Shown in pieces: positions 31,701 through 44,123 of a stretch of 64,000 nucleotides of DNA. The notes below the pieces were generated by a model. That model searched no databases, was not told where the DNA came from, and worked only from the letters and a program-made list of their open reading frames with translations. Within the stretch, counting starts at the first letter, position 1. Every line of letters begins with the position of its first letter. Made by a program: the position numbers and the translations under genes. Source of the DNA: Blastomussa wellsi (Eukaryota > Cnidaria > Anthozoa > Scleractinia > Plerogyridae). The stretch covers positions 4,899,259-4,963,258 of the forward strand of contig OX393570.1 in assembly GCA_947652115.1 (NCBI GenBank), read 5' to 3'.

Positions 31701-32250
31701 GTATCTGACATCAAGCTGAGAACCGTGACAAAACTGTGTTGTTTAGAAAAAGCCTATCCTTTCGATTTTCAGATGTTTAAACATTTCAGATATAATAAGT
31801 GGTGTTTATGTGTAAGTATAATAGCTCATGAGCCAAAAGTAGTTGCTATTATAGCACAAATGAATTCCAGATGGTTTCGCGTGCATCACGGCGGCCATAT
31901 TTGTGCCCCTCGGAAGGACACAAATATGGCGTCTCCATACTGGGCTTTGTAAATTTGCGTGAAACGTTTCGGCAAATAACTCACGAACTGGACACCGCAC
32001 CGGCCTGAGACTTGGAGAAATTTTTTATTTAGTTATCGTCTACACTCTCTAAAATTCTAAGCTTCTCTAGCTGAATTGTTCTGAATTTAGTTTTTGATAG
32101 CGTGACAGTGAAAACCACCAATTATTGAGTATCCAAATTGAATATTAAGTTAATGTCACCTCTTGTCAGAGATCTCAATTTTAATGTTGGCCATAGGGAA
32201 TGATGGCAGAGGAGAATCGAGGAGGGTTAACATGTAAACCGCAAAAATTC

Positions 32251-32495
32251 TTAAACCACGTGAAGTGGTCCAGTGCATCGATCACAACAATCATAGGTCA
32301 CTCGAAAATTCCTCGTGGAAAATCTGCTTTGATAATCATGCCCCATGTACTGTTGAGACAATTTTTTCATCACACCTCTTAGTTGCTGTTCTTCAACTTG
32401 GAGATCAACATCACTAGACAACACCTGAAGAAAGAATATAGCAAACAACTTGAGAATGCAGCAAACTAGAAAACAAGGATAATACCAAGAGAAAA

Positions 32496-32526
<31 letters not shown>

Positions 32527-32586
32527 TTTTTTTTTTTAATAATAATAATCACTTTATTCAATTATCTATAATAGTATTTACAATCT

Positions 32587-32675
<89 letters not shown>

Positions 32676-35600
32676 GGGTAGGACTGGCTGGTGCCTTAGC
32701 CTTAGCCTACCACGGGAATATGGACGCCCCCGCCCACCAGAGTCTTGGGTGGCACCTTTGGCAAGTGCCAGCAACCCAAAAGCCACCCTTGTTAGGGTTA
32801 CAACAACCTCATTTGATGAGAGAATGTCAAATACTGAATTTCAATTGCACAACGTGAACGGGACTAGAGCTTTTAGCGAAGGTGCTGTGTCCGGCAGGTG
32901 TCCTGTGGATCAGCAGCACAGGCCCAGTCATCATCCTGTAACTGCTGACCAACGACAGAAGAGATTAACGTGGACAAAGGAGGACAACAAGCGGTTATTT
33001 GAATGTTATATCAGGAGCAAACCAGAGAGGCGAGGCTACAGGAAAAGACTGCTAGACCATCACTGAAGTCATGCGATAGAACAAAGCTAAGAGCAGAAGT
33101 TGGGAAAGTTAACGAGGCCGTCAAAAGGATTCAGACACACAACACCACTGAGCTAAATTCTTTACTGTATGCAGCAGCATATGTCACTACAGAGAGAATG
33201 GGAATGTTAAAAGAGAGGAGAGGGAAAAGAACAAAAGAGCCATTCTGGAAGAGAATGGTTAAGAGGAATATTGAAACTTGGAGAAAAGACCTGAGTAAGA
33301 TTGAGGAGGTCCGGAGAGGAAAAATGAGATTGAAACAAAGAGAGAGGGAAAGATTAAACAGAAAATATCATCTTGAGGAAAGAGGCACTTTGTATGTCTC
33401 AGGCATGCTGAAACAGAAGATCAAGGCAGGTGGAATGAAGATAAAAAGATATGATGAGAGATGCCAGCAGTTCAAGCAGAACCATCTGTTTCGAACAAAC
33501 CAGAAGCTGTTTTATGAAACGCTGGATGAAACAAAAGAAGGAGAAACACTGTTACCAGACCCTGAAGAAGCAACTTCCTTCTGGAGTAAAATCTGGTCGG
33601 AGGAAGTCAGTCACAATGAGAGAGCATCTTGGCTTGAGGACATAGAGCTGGAGTTTAGTACAACAGAGAAACTGGCTGATGTTAACATCAGTGTGGAGGA
33701 TATTAGAAATGGAGTGATTAAGATGGCTAACTGAAAGGCAGCTGGTTCTGAGCTAGTTCAGGAGTTCTGGTTTAAGAAGTTGACTGGGCTGCACTCTAGA
33801 TTGCAAGAATGTTTGCAAGACTGCATATGCCAAGGGAATGTGCCAGAGTGGATGGTCAAGGGAAGAACCATTTTGATACAGAAGGACCCAGTAAAGGGTG
33901 TTCAGGCTAGCAACTACCACCCTATTACCTGCCTACCCATGATGTGGAAGCTCTTGACAGGAATCATGGGAGAAAAGTTATACCACCACCTGGAAAGAAA
34001 TGGACTGCTAACAGATGAGCAGAAGGGGTGCGAGAAGGGATCCAGAGGAACAAAAGATCAGTTGTTTATAGACAAGGCGATCATGAAGAACTGCCGCAGA
34101 AGGTTGACAAACTTGTCAATGGCCTGGATTGACTACAAAAAGGCATATGATATGGTACCGCACTCATGGATCCTGAAATGCCTGGAGATGGTTAGGGCTG
34201 CCAACAATATAATCTCTATAATCAGCAACAGCATGGTGAAGACAGCATTGACATCAGGAGGAACGGTTCTTGGAGAGGTTGACATTAGGAGAGGAATCTT
34301 CCAAGGTGATTCCTTGTCACCATTACTGTTTATAGTGATCATGTTACCCTTGACCTTAGTATTGCGAAAGATGAGGGCTGGATATAGACTGGCAAAGGAC
34401 ATGGCACCCATTAACCACCTATTATTCATGGATGACCTGAAGTTGTATGGAGCTAGCAAAGACCAATTAGACTCACTTATTCAAGTAGTCAGGATCTTCT
34501 CGAAAGACAACAAGATGTCATTTGGGCTAGAAAAGTGTGCTGTCCTGGAAATGAGAAGGGGAAGACAAGTTGATAGTAGCGGAATAAACCTACCCGATGA
34601 CCAACACATTGGGGAAGTAGGGGTGGAAGGCTACAAATACCTTGGCGTATTACAGTTGGACCAGAATCTCAACACCAAGATGAAAGCGAAAATAGCATCA
34701 GAGTATATCAGAAGAGTCAAAAAGTTGTGCAGATCAAAACTGAATGGAGGAAATTTGATAGGTGGCATCAATACTTGGGCTGTAGGCGTGGTACACTATA
34801 GTGCAGGGATGGTGGACTGGACCATCTAGGAAATGGCCAGCATAGACAAAAGAACTTGGAAGATCTTGGCAATGAATGGTTGTCTACACACCAGAAGTAA
34901 TGTCGTGAGGCTGTATCTTCCGGGGGAAGAGGATTGATTGGAATTGAGGAGTGCGTAAAGAAGGAAAGAAAATCCCTGTATGGCTATCTAAAGGAGAGCA
35001 CAGAGTGGATGCTTCAAGCTGCATTGAATGAGAAGGTGATTGTTGAAGAAGAGAGCCTCCAGGACTATGAGAGGAGGATAAAAAAGAGAAAGTTAAGAAC
35101 TGGAAGGAGAAACCCTTACATGGAGAGTTTGTCCAACAAACATCAGACATAGCTGGGGATGAGTCTTGGAGATGGCTTAGGAATGGATTTCTAAAAAAGG
35201 AGACATAAGGTTTGATATTGGCTGCACAGGAACAAGCTTTAAGAACAAACACGATCAAACACAACATAGATAAGACCTCAGAGACACCACTGTGTAGATT
35301 GTGTGGAGAATCTAATGGCACAGTAAGACACATTGTCAGTGGTTGCAAGAAGCTTGCCCAGAATGAGTATAGGAAACACCACGACAAGGTGGCCCTGCGG
35401 GTACATTGGGAGATGTGCAGGAAATACGGGATAGAGTGTGCTGACAAGTGGTATGAGCACAAACCCTTGCCAATTGTAGAAAATGGAGAAGTGAGGATAA
35501 CCTGGGACATGACTATTTTCACAGATAAGATGCTGAAGCATAATCGACCAGATATCACTTTAATGCATAAGGATACACAGAAATGGACACTTATTGGCAT

Positions 35601-35893
35601 AGCTGTGTCAGCCGATTAGAACATCATCAGAACTGAGGAGGAGAAGGCAGTTCATGGAGCCTTGAAAGTAACAGTAATACCTATCGTTATTGGTGCTCTT
35701 GGAAGCATATCGAAAAGAGCTAAGACCTTTTATGGAATGCTAGGTGTACCTGAATTCATGGGAAGTGTACAGTTGTCGGCCATCCTTGGAACTGCCCACC
35801 TGTTGCAGAAAGTGTTGTGGCTCTGAGCTGCGGGGAGTGGCTGAGACATAATTAACCAAGCCCAGTAGAACACCTCAAAACTGGTGAGAATAG

Positions 35894-35975
<82 letters not shown>

Positions 35976-36447
35976 GTAATAATAATAAGACAACAACCTC
36001 ACCAACATGTGGGACATGCCAGTCAATACTGATAGAACTATAACAGCGAACAGACCTGACATCATTGTTAAAGATTCATTAAATTCCACCTGCAAACTGA
36101 TTGATATGACTGTCCCATCAGATGGAAACATATCGCACTGAAGGAAATCGAAAAGAAAAGCAAGTACTAGAACTAGAAATACAGAGAATGTGGCATATGA
36201 AAACCATAGTGATCCCTGTAGTTGTTGGTGCGCTTGGCACAGTAAAGAAGGGGATGGTAGAAAACATCGGGAACGTATTCAAGAGAGCTAATGTGACAGA
36301 GATCCCATGCTGGGATCTGCGCGAATCCTCAGAAAGGTGCTTAGTATCTGAACAGAAAAATTGACTTGAGTGACTGGTGCCCTAGGTGCATGGTTTGCAC
36401 CTGGCTGATGCACATAAAGAATACCAGCAAAGTCTGTGATAGTAGAG

Positions 36448-36539
<92 letters not shown>

Positions 36540-39500
36540 TATAATATCAATAATAATGATAATAATGAAGGGAGAGAACCTGCGGTCCAAGTACATTGGC
36601 TGGGATATGTCAATTCCACAAACGCTATTTATAGATTGCCTTTTGAAAGGAGATCTGCTTCCTTTGACACCTGCATTTTTAATACAAAATCCCTTGTTTT
36701 GGTTCACTGACAAAACTGAACTCCACTTGGTCTGCCATTAGAGCTAGCGATTATGTAGAGCTTGCAATGATGTCTGTTACAGATGTTGCAAGGAATGTTA
36801 TGTAAATGTAAACAAGCGAATACGCCATTTCCGAGTTACCTTTTACCTCTGTTCCAAAACGAGTTTGAGGGCGAAACCATTAATTAATATGAAAGTGAGT
36901 TTGCTTGGCATGACAATGTCCAGATAAAACACATTTTTATATGAATGGTTTTGCAATTACAGTACACTCGTTTTGAGACTGAGGCAAAAGAGAACTCGGA
37001 AATGGCCTATTCTTGTTTTGCATCCAAAAAATCAGATAGAGATTGGTCTTAGCACGGACATCTCGGGACATCCCGGGAAACAGACGTTCGATCCAGGCCA
37101 GTCTAAAAATAACTTACGGTAAGTGGAATTGACATAATATCCCAGAGCCAGGACTGTGACTGCCCTCTTTGTCCACTCATTTTATGGAGAATACGTCTCT
37201 AAAGTAAGGAAATAATTATTTTCCTAGATGTTCAGTCATGTTACATCCTTTTATTGAAGTAGTTTCTCTACACATTGTAAAGTGGAAAATACCGGTAAAT
37301 ATTCCAAGGAAGATTTAGTTTAAAGTGCATCTAACACCAAAATATTAATTTTTTTTGCTAAAATACACCTTTGCACCAGTTCAAAATGAATTTCACCTTT
37401 CATTTCTCCTTTTCATCAAATTTTGGCCTTTTATAGCATTCAAAAGTTACGAAAAACTGTTGATCATTCGTTCCACGAACGAGTCCGAAGGGGCGTGGGT
37501 CTATTCTTGATTTGATGTCACAAATTGATTTGCATGCATGTATACAAAGACTTAATGCGATGCAAATCAATTTGTGACGTCAAATCAAGGAAAGACCCAC
37601 GCCCCTTCTTGCTCGGTCATGGAACAAATGAGGAAAATTCAGATCATGATGTGTCAAAGTTACAGTTGAAGTTGGTCGTATAGACACATTCATGGACATG
37701 AGCACTAGTCATACCTTAAAGGCCAGTTTTTCAGCAGAAGTTGGTTCTATCTGTAGCGGCTTCATAACTGCCTGCGACTCGTGTGTTAACAATAGTGATG
37801 TCTCTGCTAATGAGAAGGCTGGCATAACATTCTGCGCAAGCTCCAAAGTTTCTTTAGCTAAAGAGCTGTTTATGGAAGCCATTTCCATGATGCTCTGGTC
37901 ATTTGAGGTGTGTGACGGAGGGACTGGATCTTGATATTTACCGCTTGTACTCTTCAACATTGAATACAGGGACTGAATTAACCTGAAATGTTGACAATAT
38001 TTTTGTTACCTTTTATAGCAAACCCTGAATAACTGTGAGCACTACAGAATGTGCAATGTTGTATTGGTTCTAAATTCATGGTGCCGACCAAAAGGATCGC
38101 CGCCTCTGGGGCCGAGAATGACTACTGGACAGGGCTGCATTTCTTTCCCCATGAAGGGATGTTGGACATGATCACAGAACTCCTTGACAAAGCGTTGCCA
38201 ACAAAAAACATTGGAATTGGACATTTAATTTAGAAAATTTTGGTTGGCTATTGTCTGATGTCCAGCTGTTATTTCCTGCCCTGTACTCGGTAGTCAACAT
38301 GTCATGAAACAACATGTAGAAGTCAAATATACACTTTAAATCAGAAGCTAGAAATGGATGAAAACATCCTCGCAGTGTTAAAGCAATTTAAGCAATATTG
38401 CATTTTTTATCCTGATTATCACAATCTTCACTGTGAGGATCATTTCATCATCATCGGCAGTTTAGTGTCTGTCTTTCATTTGTACTCATTAAGTAATCAG
38501 TGGCTTCCTGCTTTGTCCTTATCATGGGTCATCACCTTGTGGCATTGGCGAGACCTGTGTGGCTCAATGACACCTAGAACTCTACTGAATGGGACTCTGG
38601 TCCCTGACAGGCTTAACCTTGCCAGATCCGTCGAAGAATGCTCTCCTTACTCCTGTCAGAAGCAGGTGGGCTAATTACCCCATCCTATAAAACACAGTAA
38701 TTTGATTGTGTGGAAAAGAAAACATTGGTGGTGATGATGATGATGATGATGATGACGAGAATGATGATGATTATGATTGCATTGTTGCTGTTGTTGATGA
38801 CGATAATCTTGCTTTGCAAGGCCTTAGAAATACTGTTCAAAAAAGACTAACCTCTTGGTATGCTGGAGGTACTGTTGAAGCTCAGTTCTCTCATCAAGTA
38901 ATTTTTGTAAAGCACTCTGAGCCTGCCTAAATCTTGTGTAGAGTGCTACCTTCCAACTAGAGAGTTCATCAGACATCATCCTGAAGTCAAAAAATTATCA
39001 ATGCTCAAATTACTAGTTTACAAAATTCAGTATTAAAATTCATGTACACTGTTCATGTAAGGAATACACCAAACAGTGAACAGTTGGATATGGTGAGGTT
39101 GGAATCTTAGGTGTTCACTGACCAATCAGCTTCAACAGACCAGACTGACAAAACATTTCACTTAACTTTGAAGATGACTTTTCCTCAGGTCTTTGAAACT
39201 ACAGTTAGTATAATCAGTTGAGGCAATAATGTTTTTAATTAGCAATGCTTTAATTGCTGTAATTTCTCAACTTAGAAACAAAGATGTCCACAGTGTACAA
39301 TGTCATATGTACCTGCTAGCAAGGAATTTTGTCCTCCAGACATCACACTCAATCTCTAATCTGTCTGATTCTTCGGAGTACTCCTCACACATCTTCTTCC
39401 AATGATTAAGTTCCACAGTTTGTTGAACATTTCTGTTGACTAAGTCCTCCAGCCTAAGATAGTTAACACGAAGGTGGTAAACACAATGAAATGCAAAGTC

Positions 39501-42500
39501 AAAACTGCAACAGATTTTATTAACTGGGTTGGTACTGTACATTTCTTCAAGCCACTTTAGGGGGTGTTCAATTAACACTATTTCGGAATAAAAATAGGTT
39601 GAAATAACCTAGCTGTCTGGCATTTTTACAAACAATAAACAAAAAAGCAGATTGCCTGTGCCAAAGACAACAAGCTTTTGCTCAAAAAGGAAACTAACAA
39701 GTTGTTTGACAGTGAGACAAAAATATCTTTGAAAACACTACAACACGACCCAACTGTTTCAGCGTATCCCACAATATGAACAGCTTTTTGTTGATGTGTT
39801 ATTGTGCCGTGCATATGAACCAAGGGTAGAAAATCATTGGCGCAATCTTCCTAGTTACTTACGGGTTCTTCTTCAAGAAATTTCTCAGCAAAAACCAAAG
39901 TACTGGCAACAGCTCAGCCTTCAGTATTGCCATAGCCACCATGTTGTTGTCATCATATATCTATATATTTACATTTATATTTTCATATGGGAAACCATTG
40001 TCTCTGGTGCTTAGTTTGTGGACCATTATTGAATAATTGTTTTCTTGAAACATGGAAAAAGGTCTTTCGAATGCACTTCCAGACCCAGTGGAATCAATGA
40101 AATCACATGTCTGAACAAAACAGAAAATTCTATACTGAAGGATTTACATAGAATTCACAGAATTCACTTTTAATAACTAATATCGTAGTGCCTTTCATCA
40201 AAGCTTGAATTTAAAACTTTGAAAACAGAAACCTCTGCACCTTAGCAATGTTCCAGATAAGGGAGGGGTCTCAGGTCAAAAACCCGTGACCTTGAACAAG
40301 TTTCTCTATACCCTTGATATAACAAAATGTCAACCACAGATTTAAAAATACCTGTCACCAATGTCCTCTCCAACAGAAGCCACTAACAACTTCTTTACTT
40401 CAGTGTTTATCTGCCAAAAGAGGGAAAAATTATTAATTTTATTTTTAAAATTAATTACACAGGGAAGGCCAATTAAACTGCTTGATGACTGAGTTATCCA
40501 GATCACTGTACAACAAGACATCTCAGGGAAAAGCCATCAAGAAAATCCCTATGAGTAAGCCCCTAAAGACCCACCCTCCCTCTTGACACTTTGACACAGT
40601 CTCCAGGTGATTGGTATGGTAACAATATCAGCCAATCAAAACTTCAGGTCAGAATGGAAGAATGGAAGGCTTTAGCAGCTTTTTTAGGTGCTCAAAAACA
40701 CTTTGATAATGTCCAAAAAAAGACAGACGCAGTAGAAGCTACCCCTGCCAGTACTGTGGTATTAAATACTGCAGGTACACAGTGACATTGCATTATTATA
40801 TAAGGCAATGTAAAACCACCAAAACAAAATCATTTAACACAGTATTTTTTGCATTCTCAATATTATTTGTTATTTGTAAGCTGGGCAAGCTCCATCTATC
40901 CTGTACACCTCTGGTGGCCACTTACAAGAACCATTCTCATGAGCGGCCCACTCCAGTTACGGTAACCTACTTTATGTTCCAAGGATGTCCGCTTAGGAGA
41001 GCTTCCATTGAACCTGAATAGATGCAGTGCACGCTGCAGTCTGATTATCATGGCAAGAACAGTTAACTATTAAATAATTTACATGTAAACAACCCTCCAA
41101 GTTGGGACCATTTTAGTTGCCATGGCGACCAAAATTTTGGAGCTGGTGACTAAATTGCAACAGAAGCCGCAAGCTGGCGACTAAAATTGAGAAGAAGGAT
41201 TGAGCGCTTGAGCTAACTTTAGCGACTGGCAACCTAACTTAAACAGTCAGTGACCACTAAAGAAAAAGATAGGCTTGGAGGGTTGCATGTAAAGTGTTGT
41301 TTTTACAAACCTTTGTCTGGACACCAAGTTGAACAGAAAGTTTGGTCTTCTCCTCAACAAGCTTCGAGTTGTGTTCCTCTAAATCATTAATGACTCTCTG
41401 GCTGTCAATAAACTCGGCTGTTTGTTCCACTACCGATGACTTTGGAAGAACAACTCCAAGGCTAAGACCCACTGCAGGAGGTGCCAATGATACAAGCTGA
41501 TCATTGACACTAAGTGATAATCCTAGGTGATTGTTTAATCGTGGAAGTTCAGATCCTTGAAGTAAAAGATTGGTTGGATTCTGCTGTTGAATAGGTTTAG
41601 TACGTAAATCGCTGTTTAATTGTACATCTTTTCTTCTAGTTGTGACAGCTTGCCAATTCTCCTCCAATTGTTTTGTTTTGACAAGTGTTGGGTAACCACT
41701 GGGTGTTCCTTTTTCTTTCTGTTGCCTACTCTGAATGTCAATACTATGGTTTTCACTGACAACCTTTGAAGGCACATTAGTTCGTATTCCATTTGAAGCA
41801 TTAGCAACATGGTTTCCTGAACTTTGCCTTTTAAGTGACTTTGCAGTTAATAAACTGCTATTTGTTCTTTGTGACGAGTCACTCTCTTCACTACCCTCAG
41901 AGCTACTTCTGCCACTGGAATTGCTTGACGAAAATTCCATGCCATCTCCACTGGATCGTGGTAGTTTACTGTAATCTACTGAAAAGTAAACAACATTTCA
42001 TACAGAGCATGGACAGTAGGCCCTTTGCAGTTGGGGTCATGTAACCAAATTTTTATTACTAACATAAATTGGCAACTTTATAGCCTATCTCGTTTTCCAC
42101 ATGGTTTATATAACCCTAGTTGGGTGTGATGCGAATTAAGAATAGGAGAAGCCGAGCTAGGACAAGGACCACCCTTTCCTTATGAAACGAACAAGAAAAG
42201 AATCTCAACTTATACCTCTGGAGACTAAAGTAAGTTTGTTTAATTTTGTTTTCTCAAAATAGATTTTGTATTACATGTTTTCGCTATTTTCTTTAGGGTT
42301 AGTTTCCGATGCTAGCAGCATATTTGTTAATGTATTTTCTTGTGTTTTCATTTGATCACATGATAGAATTGTAATAGTATGTTAAGGTTTTAAGATAGTT
42401 TTGCTCGTTTTATAATTCTAGTTCGAACCGCAAGCAACCGCAATCGCAACAGATCGCAACGAATCGCATCAAACTATAGAATCACCACATCGAATCTCAT

Positions 42501-44123
42501 CTTACTGCACGATTGAACTTGAACATTTACAGTGAATAAACTCCGATATATAAAGAATTTGTGTGTTCAAATCATTCTCCGCATCGATTTATTTTCCACA
42601 CTGTAGGTTGGTTGGTTTAAGACCTGAAGTACGCTGCCTGCCGCCTACAGCAGGTTTTTTTCTATCATGGGCTAAATTTTTTTAAAAGTTCAAACCGTAA
42701 TAAAATCTTGGTCAAACTTGGCCATTTTGCTATTTTTGACATTCTCTTTCCCCGTCTGGAATTTTTTGTTACAGCCATAATTTTATGGATAGTAGGTCAT
42801 TTGATGGTCTAGCTGCAAAGGGCCTGTTTACCAAGCAATCCATGATCAATAACAACCACATCCCAGGGAGGGGTGAGGGGGAGGACGTAATCATAAAAAT
42901 AATGATGCTAAGGGGTTATTGTCTTTTGGCCAATTAACGCCTTGGTCCAGTATGTTTGGGTCGGTTCATTTCAAGATGGTGTCCAGCTTGAAATTACCGT
43001 TATTTAACTATTTAGCGTGGCCATTCCCACTAGAACATAAGAAGCTTATGTTTATGATTATAATTACCGGTATGCTTATGATCCTTATGTCACTAGTAGG
43101 AACAAAGCTTTAGGGGTGTAAAATTTTGATCTCACCCAGGGACAGAAAGTCTACATATTTTAACCAAAAATGACACATTTAAGGTTGCACAGCAAGAAAT
43201 AAAAACAGTCATGCTGTATTGTTAGTGCTGGTCTAGAATGATCAGGCATGAAAAATGGTCTCTTAAAAAGGACCAAAAATATGTAGGTTTGTGCCACAGT
43301 CACATTTGCACATTTGCGACAAGCATACCTATCCCTTTTGTATGAGAACAACCCATCACCCCAACCCCCACCCCTCCGAAGTATCTGGACAAAATTCCTA
43401 TGACAATTAATGTAATTCTTTTTTGGGATGCAAGAACTGTATAATATTGGAACTTGGTGCAATTGATTCCTCATGACTGATCGGGGTGACTACTATACTA
43501 ATACAGTCTACATCAATGAAAATGATATTGCATCTCAACACACCTAAGGCATGGTCAAAATCCTTTACTTTCCTGTGTAATAAGGACCTACCAAAAATAA
43601 AATAATTATATTCTATTTTTAACATCAAAATTAAAGCTTATCAACTTTATTGGTCCAGCAGTAATAATAATCAATAGTAGTAGTAGTAGTAGTAATTTAT
43701 TTATCCACATTTCACTAATGAGTAGGACTCGTTTTAACGTGAACGTGCCAGATTAATATAAATACAGTACATATCAAACTGAGCAATGATAATAATGAAA
43801 TAAATAAATAAAATATAAGTAAGAATTCTAAAATAATATGGGAATTATAATACATATATAGGAAATAAATAAGAATCAATAAGACTAAGAGGAAACAAGC
43901 TATGGAGAAATCAAACTATGTACAAAAGTTACAATCACACTCCACTCTAGTAGTCAAGTTGACCTCATCCAGCATTGATTTGAAAATATTAAGAGATGGA
44001 GCTCTCCTTACATAGTCATGCAGGCATAGTCAGAGCGTTAAAGCAATAACATGTACAGTCACCTCAAACATTGACCACTTACCTTTCCATTTCCAAGGGG
44101 AGCGGTTCAAATAACTTCGCCAT
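32251..44123 (-). CDS. BLZF1: Golgin-45 (BLZF1), complete, seven coding exons
   Basis: Exons (minus strand) 44123-44083, 41968-41311, 40410-40352, 39453-39313, 38980-38852, 37982-37715 and 32424-32251 join without a frame break to 489 residues. The diagnostic blocks are KKLLVASVGED, IECDVWRTKFLASRMMSDEL, PTSAEKLAFKVL and the C-terminal YDCCDRC ending LHVV; they match vertebrate BLZF1 as I recall it. The first about 190 residues are Ser-rich and low in structure, followed by a coiled coil. Golgin-45 is a Rab2-binding Golgi matrix protein that pairs with GRASP55 through its C-terminus; the CCxxC plus hydrophobic end keeps that interface. The big exon uses the inner acceptor ATTACAG because only this fits exon 1's phase. 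The last intron (5.3 kb) holds two LINEs. It is longer than the human protein (about 400 residues), mostly at the N-terminus. Confidence 0.9.
32498..32676. repeat. (TAA)n microsatellites at the left edge of the LINE block
   Basis: Two (ATA/TAA)n tracts, about 32498-32528 and 32588-32675, are separated by a T run and a short AT-rich segment. The second abuts the LINE. The long Leu-coding frame over it is an artefact. Confidence 0.95.
33780..34829 (+). pseudogene. Reverse transcriptase domain of the R4/Dong-like LINE
   Basis: RT motifs are visible: AWIDYKKAYDMVPH (motif A, catalytic Asp), GIFQGDSLSPLLF (motif B) and FMDD at residues 216-219 (motif C, coding bases 34425-34436). The upstream frame (33003-33734) is contiguous with it except for the single TGA, so both are one ORF. 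Classed as a pseudogene because the full ORF is broken several times. Confidence 0.85.
35212..35619 (+). pseudogene. CCHC knuckle plus restriction-like endonuclease part of the LINE
   Basis: The 135-codon frame has C-x2-C-x8-H-x4-C near its start and then RPDI...KW.LI.IAV, the Asp-containing core of R2-type endonucleases. Frames for about 60 bases upstream are shifted. The ORF continues in another frame to about 35760 (KVTVIPIVIGALG-like sequence across a frameshift). Confidence 0.7.
35888..35988. repeat. (TAA)n between the two LINEs
   Basis: About 95 bases of near-perfect TAA repeats with one TAG interruption, separating the 3' end of the first LINE from the second. Confidence 0.95.
35989..36447 (+). 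mobile_element. Second, 5'-truncated R2/R4-type LINE
   Basis: The segment encodes only a 3' end: NRPDIIVKDS, KLIDMTVPSD and KEIEKKSKY in one frame, then IQRMWHMKTIVIPVVVGALG in another. This is the restriction-like endonuclease and the C-terminal motif, but the sequence differs clearly from the first LINE, so it is a different family. It is bounded by (TAA)n on both sides. The 5' truncation is usual for target-primed insertion. It contains at least one frameshift and ends at a TGA near 36362. Confidence 0.75.
36448..36556. repeat. (TAA)n at the right of the LINE block
   Basis: About 90 bases of TAA repeats degrading into AATATCAATAATAATGATAA. The Ile/Asn homopolymer frames over it are artefacts. 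Confidence 0.95.
37321..37640. mobile_element. Palindromic element (AAAGTGCA.CTAAC family), truncated copy
   Basis: AAAGTGCATCTAACACCAAA at the left matches the full copy at 49423-49856. CGAAGGGGCGTGGGTCTATTC and its inverse around AATTGATTTGCATGCATG form the central palindrome. The right arm stops after GACCCACGCCCCTTCTTG..CGGTC. Confidence 0.7.
38070..38120. repeat. Fragment of the CCTCTGGGG...GAGAATG repeat
   Basis: GACCAAAAGGATCGCCGCCT followed by CTGGGGCCGAGAATG matches the right arm of the element at 57641-57885. It sits in a BLZF1 intron. Confidence 0.5.
38732..38780. repeat. (GAT)n microsatellite in BLZF1 intron
   Basis: About eight GAT units followed by interrupted GATGAT/GATTAT sequence. 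The Asp-rich frame here is an artefact. Confidence 0.9.
42119..42600. repeat. Possible solo LTR in BLZF1 intron 1
   Basis: The stretch starts TTGGGTGTGATGCGAATTAAG. It ends with GAATAAACTCCGATATATAA (a poly(A)-signal-like AATAAA), GTGTGTTCAAATCATTCTCC and TTTTCCACA, a layout like a retroviral-type LTR R-U5 end. No internal coding region or clean target duplication was found, so this is tentative. Confidence 0.3.
43676..44000. repeat. (TAG)n followed by a retroelement-tail-like segment
   Basis: Six TAG units at 43676-43693 lead into AATTTATTTATCCACATTTC, similar in style to the AACAACAACAATTTATTTA segment at 53325. Both look like 3' tails of a non-LTR element in this genome; the body is not recognisable. 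Confidence 0.35.

Larger units (their letters stand above)
32677..35893 (+). mobile_element. R4/Dong-like LINE with restriction-like endonuclease, decayed
   Basis: Plus-strand frames in order: a Trp-anchored Myb-like segment (LTWTKEDNKRLFECYIRS, about 32960), a linker, a reverse transcriptase, then a CCHC knuckle (CRLCGESNGTVRHIVSGC, about 35290) and a RPDITLMHKD...IGIAV endonuclease-like block. A protein with RT then CCHC and a C-terminal restriction-like nuclease is the plan of the R2/R4/Dong group. Both sides are TAA microsatellite, the target known for Dong. It is inactive: TGA at 33732 where the frame otherwise continues, a stop after 34829, and frameshifts near 34930 and 35160. Antisense to BLZF1, within its last intron. 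Confidence 0.85.

Noticed and set aside
36366..36741. Frames with long Ile or Asn runs, and similar Leu/Tyr runs at 32586 and 35730
   Set aside because: They are translations of TAA microsatellite.
37692..37934. Plus-strand 80-codon frame
   Set aside because: It is the antisense shadow of BLZF1 exon 37982-37715.
41968..41978. BLZF1 exon 2 acceptor at TTTTCAG/TAGATT
   Set aside because: It gives a frame conflict with exon 1. The acceptor 10 bases further in (ATTACAG/TAAACT) restores the phase exactly.
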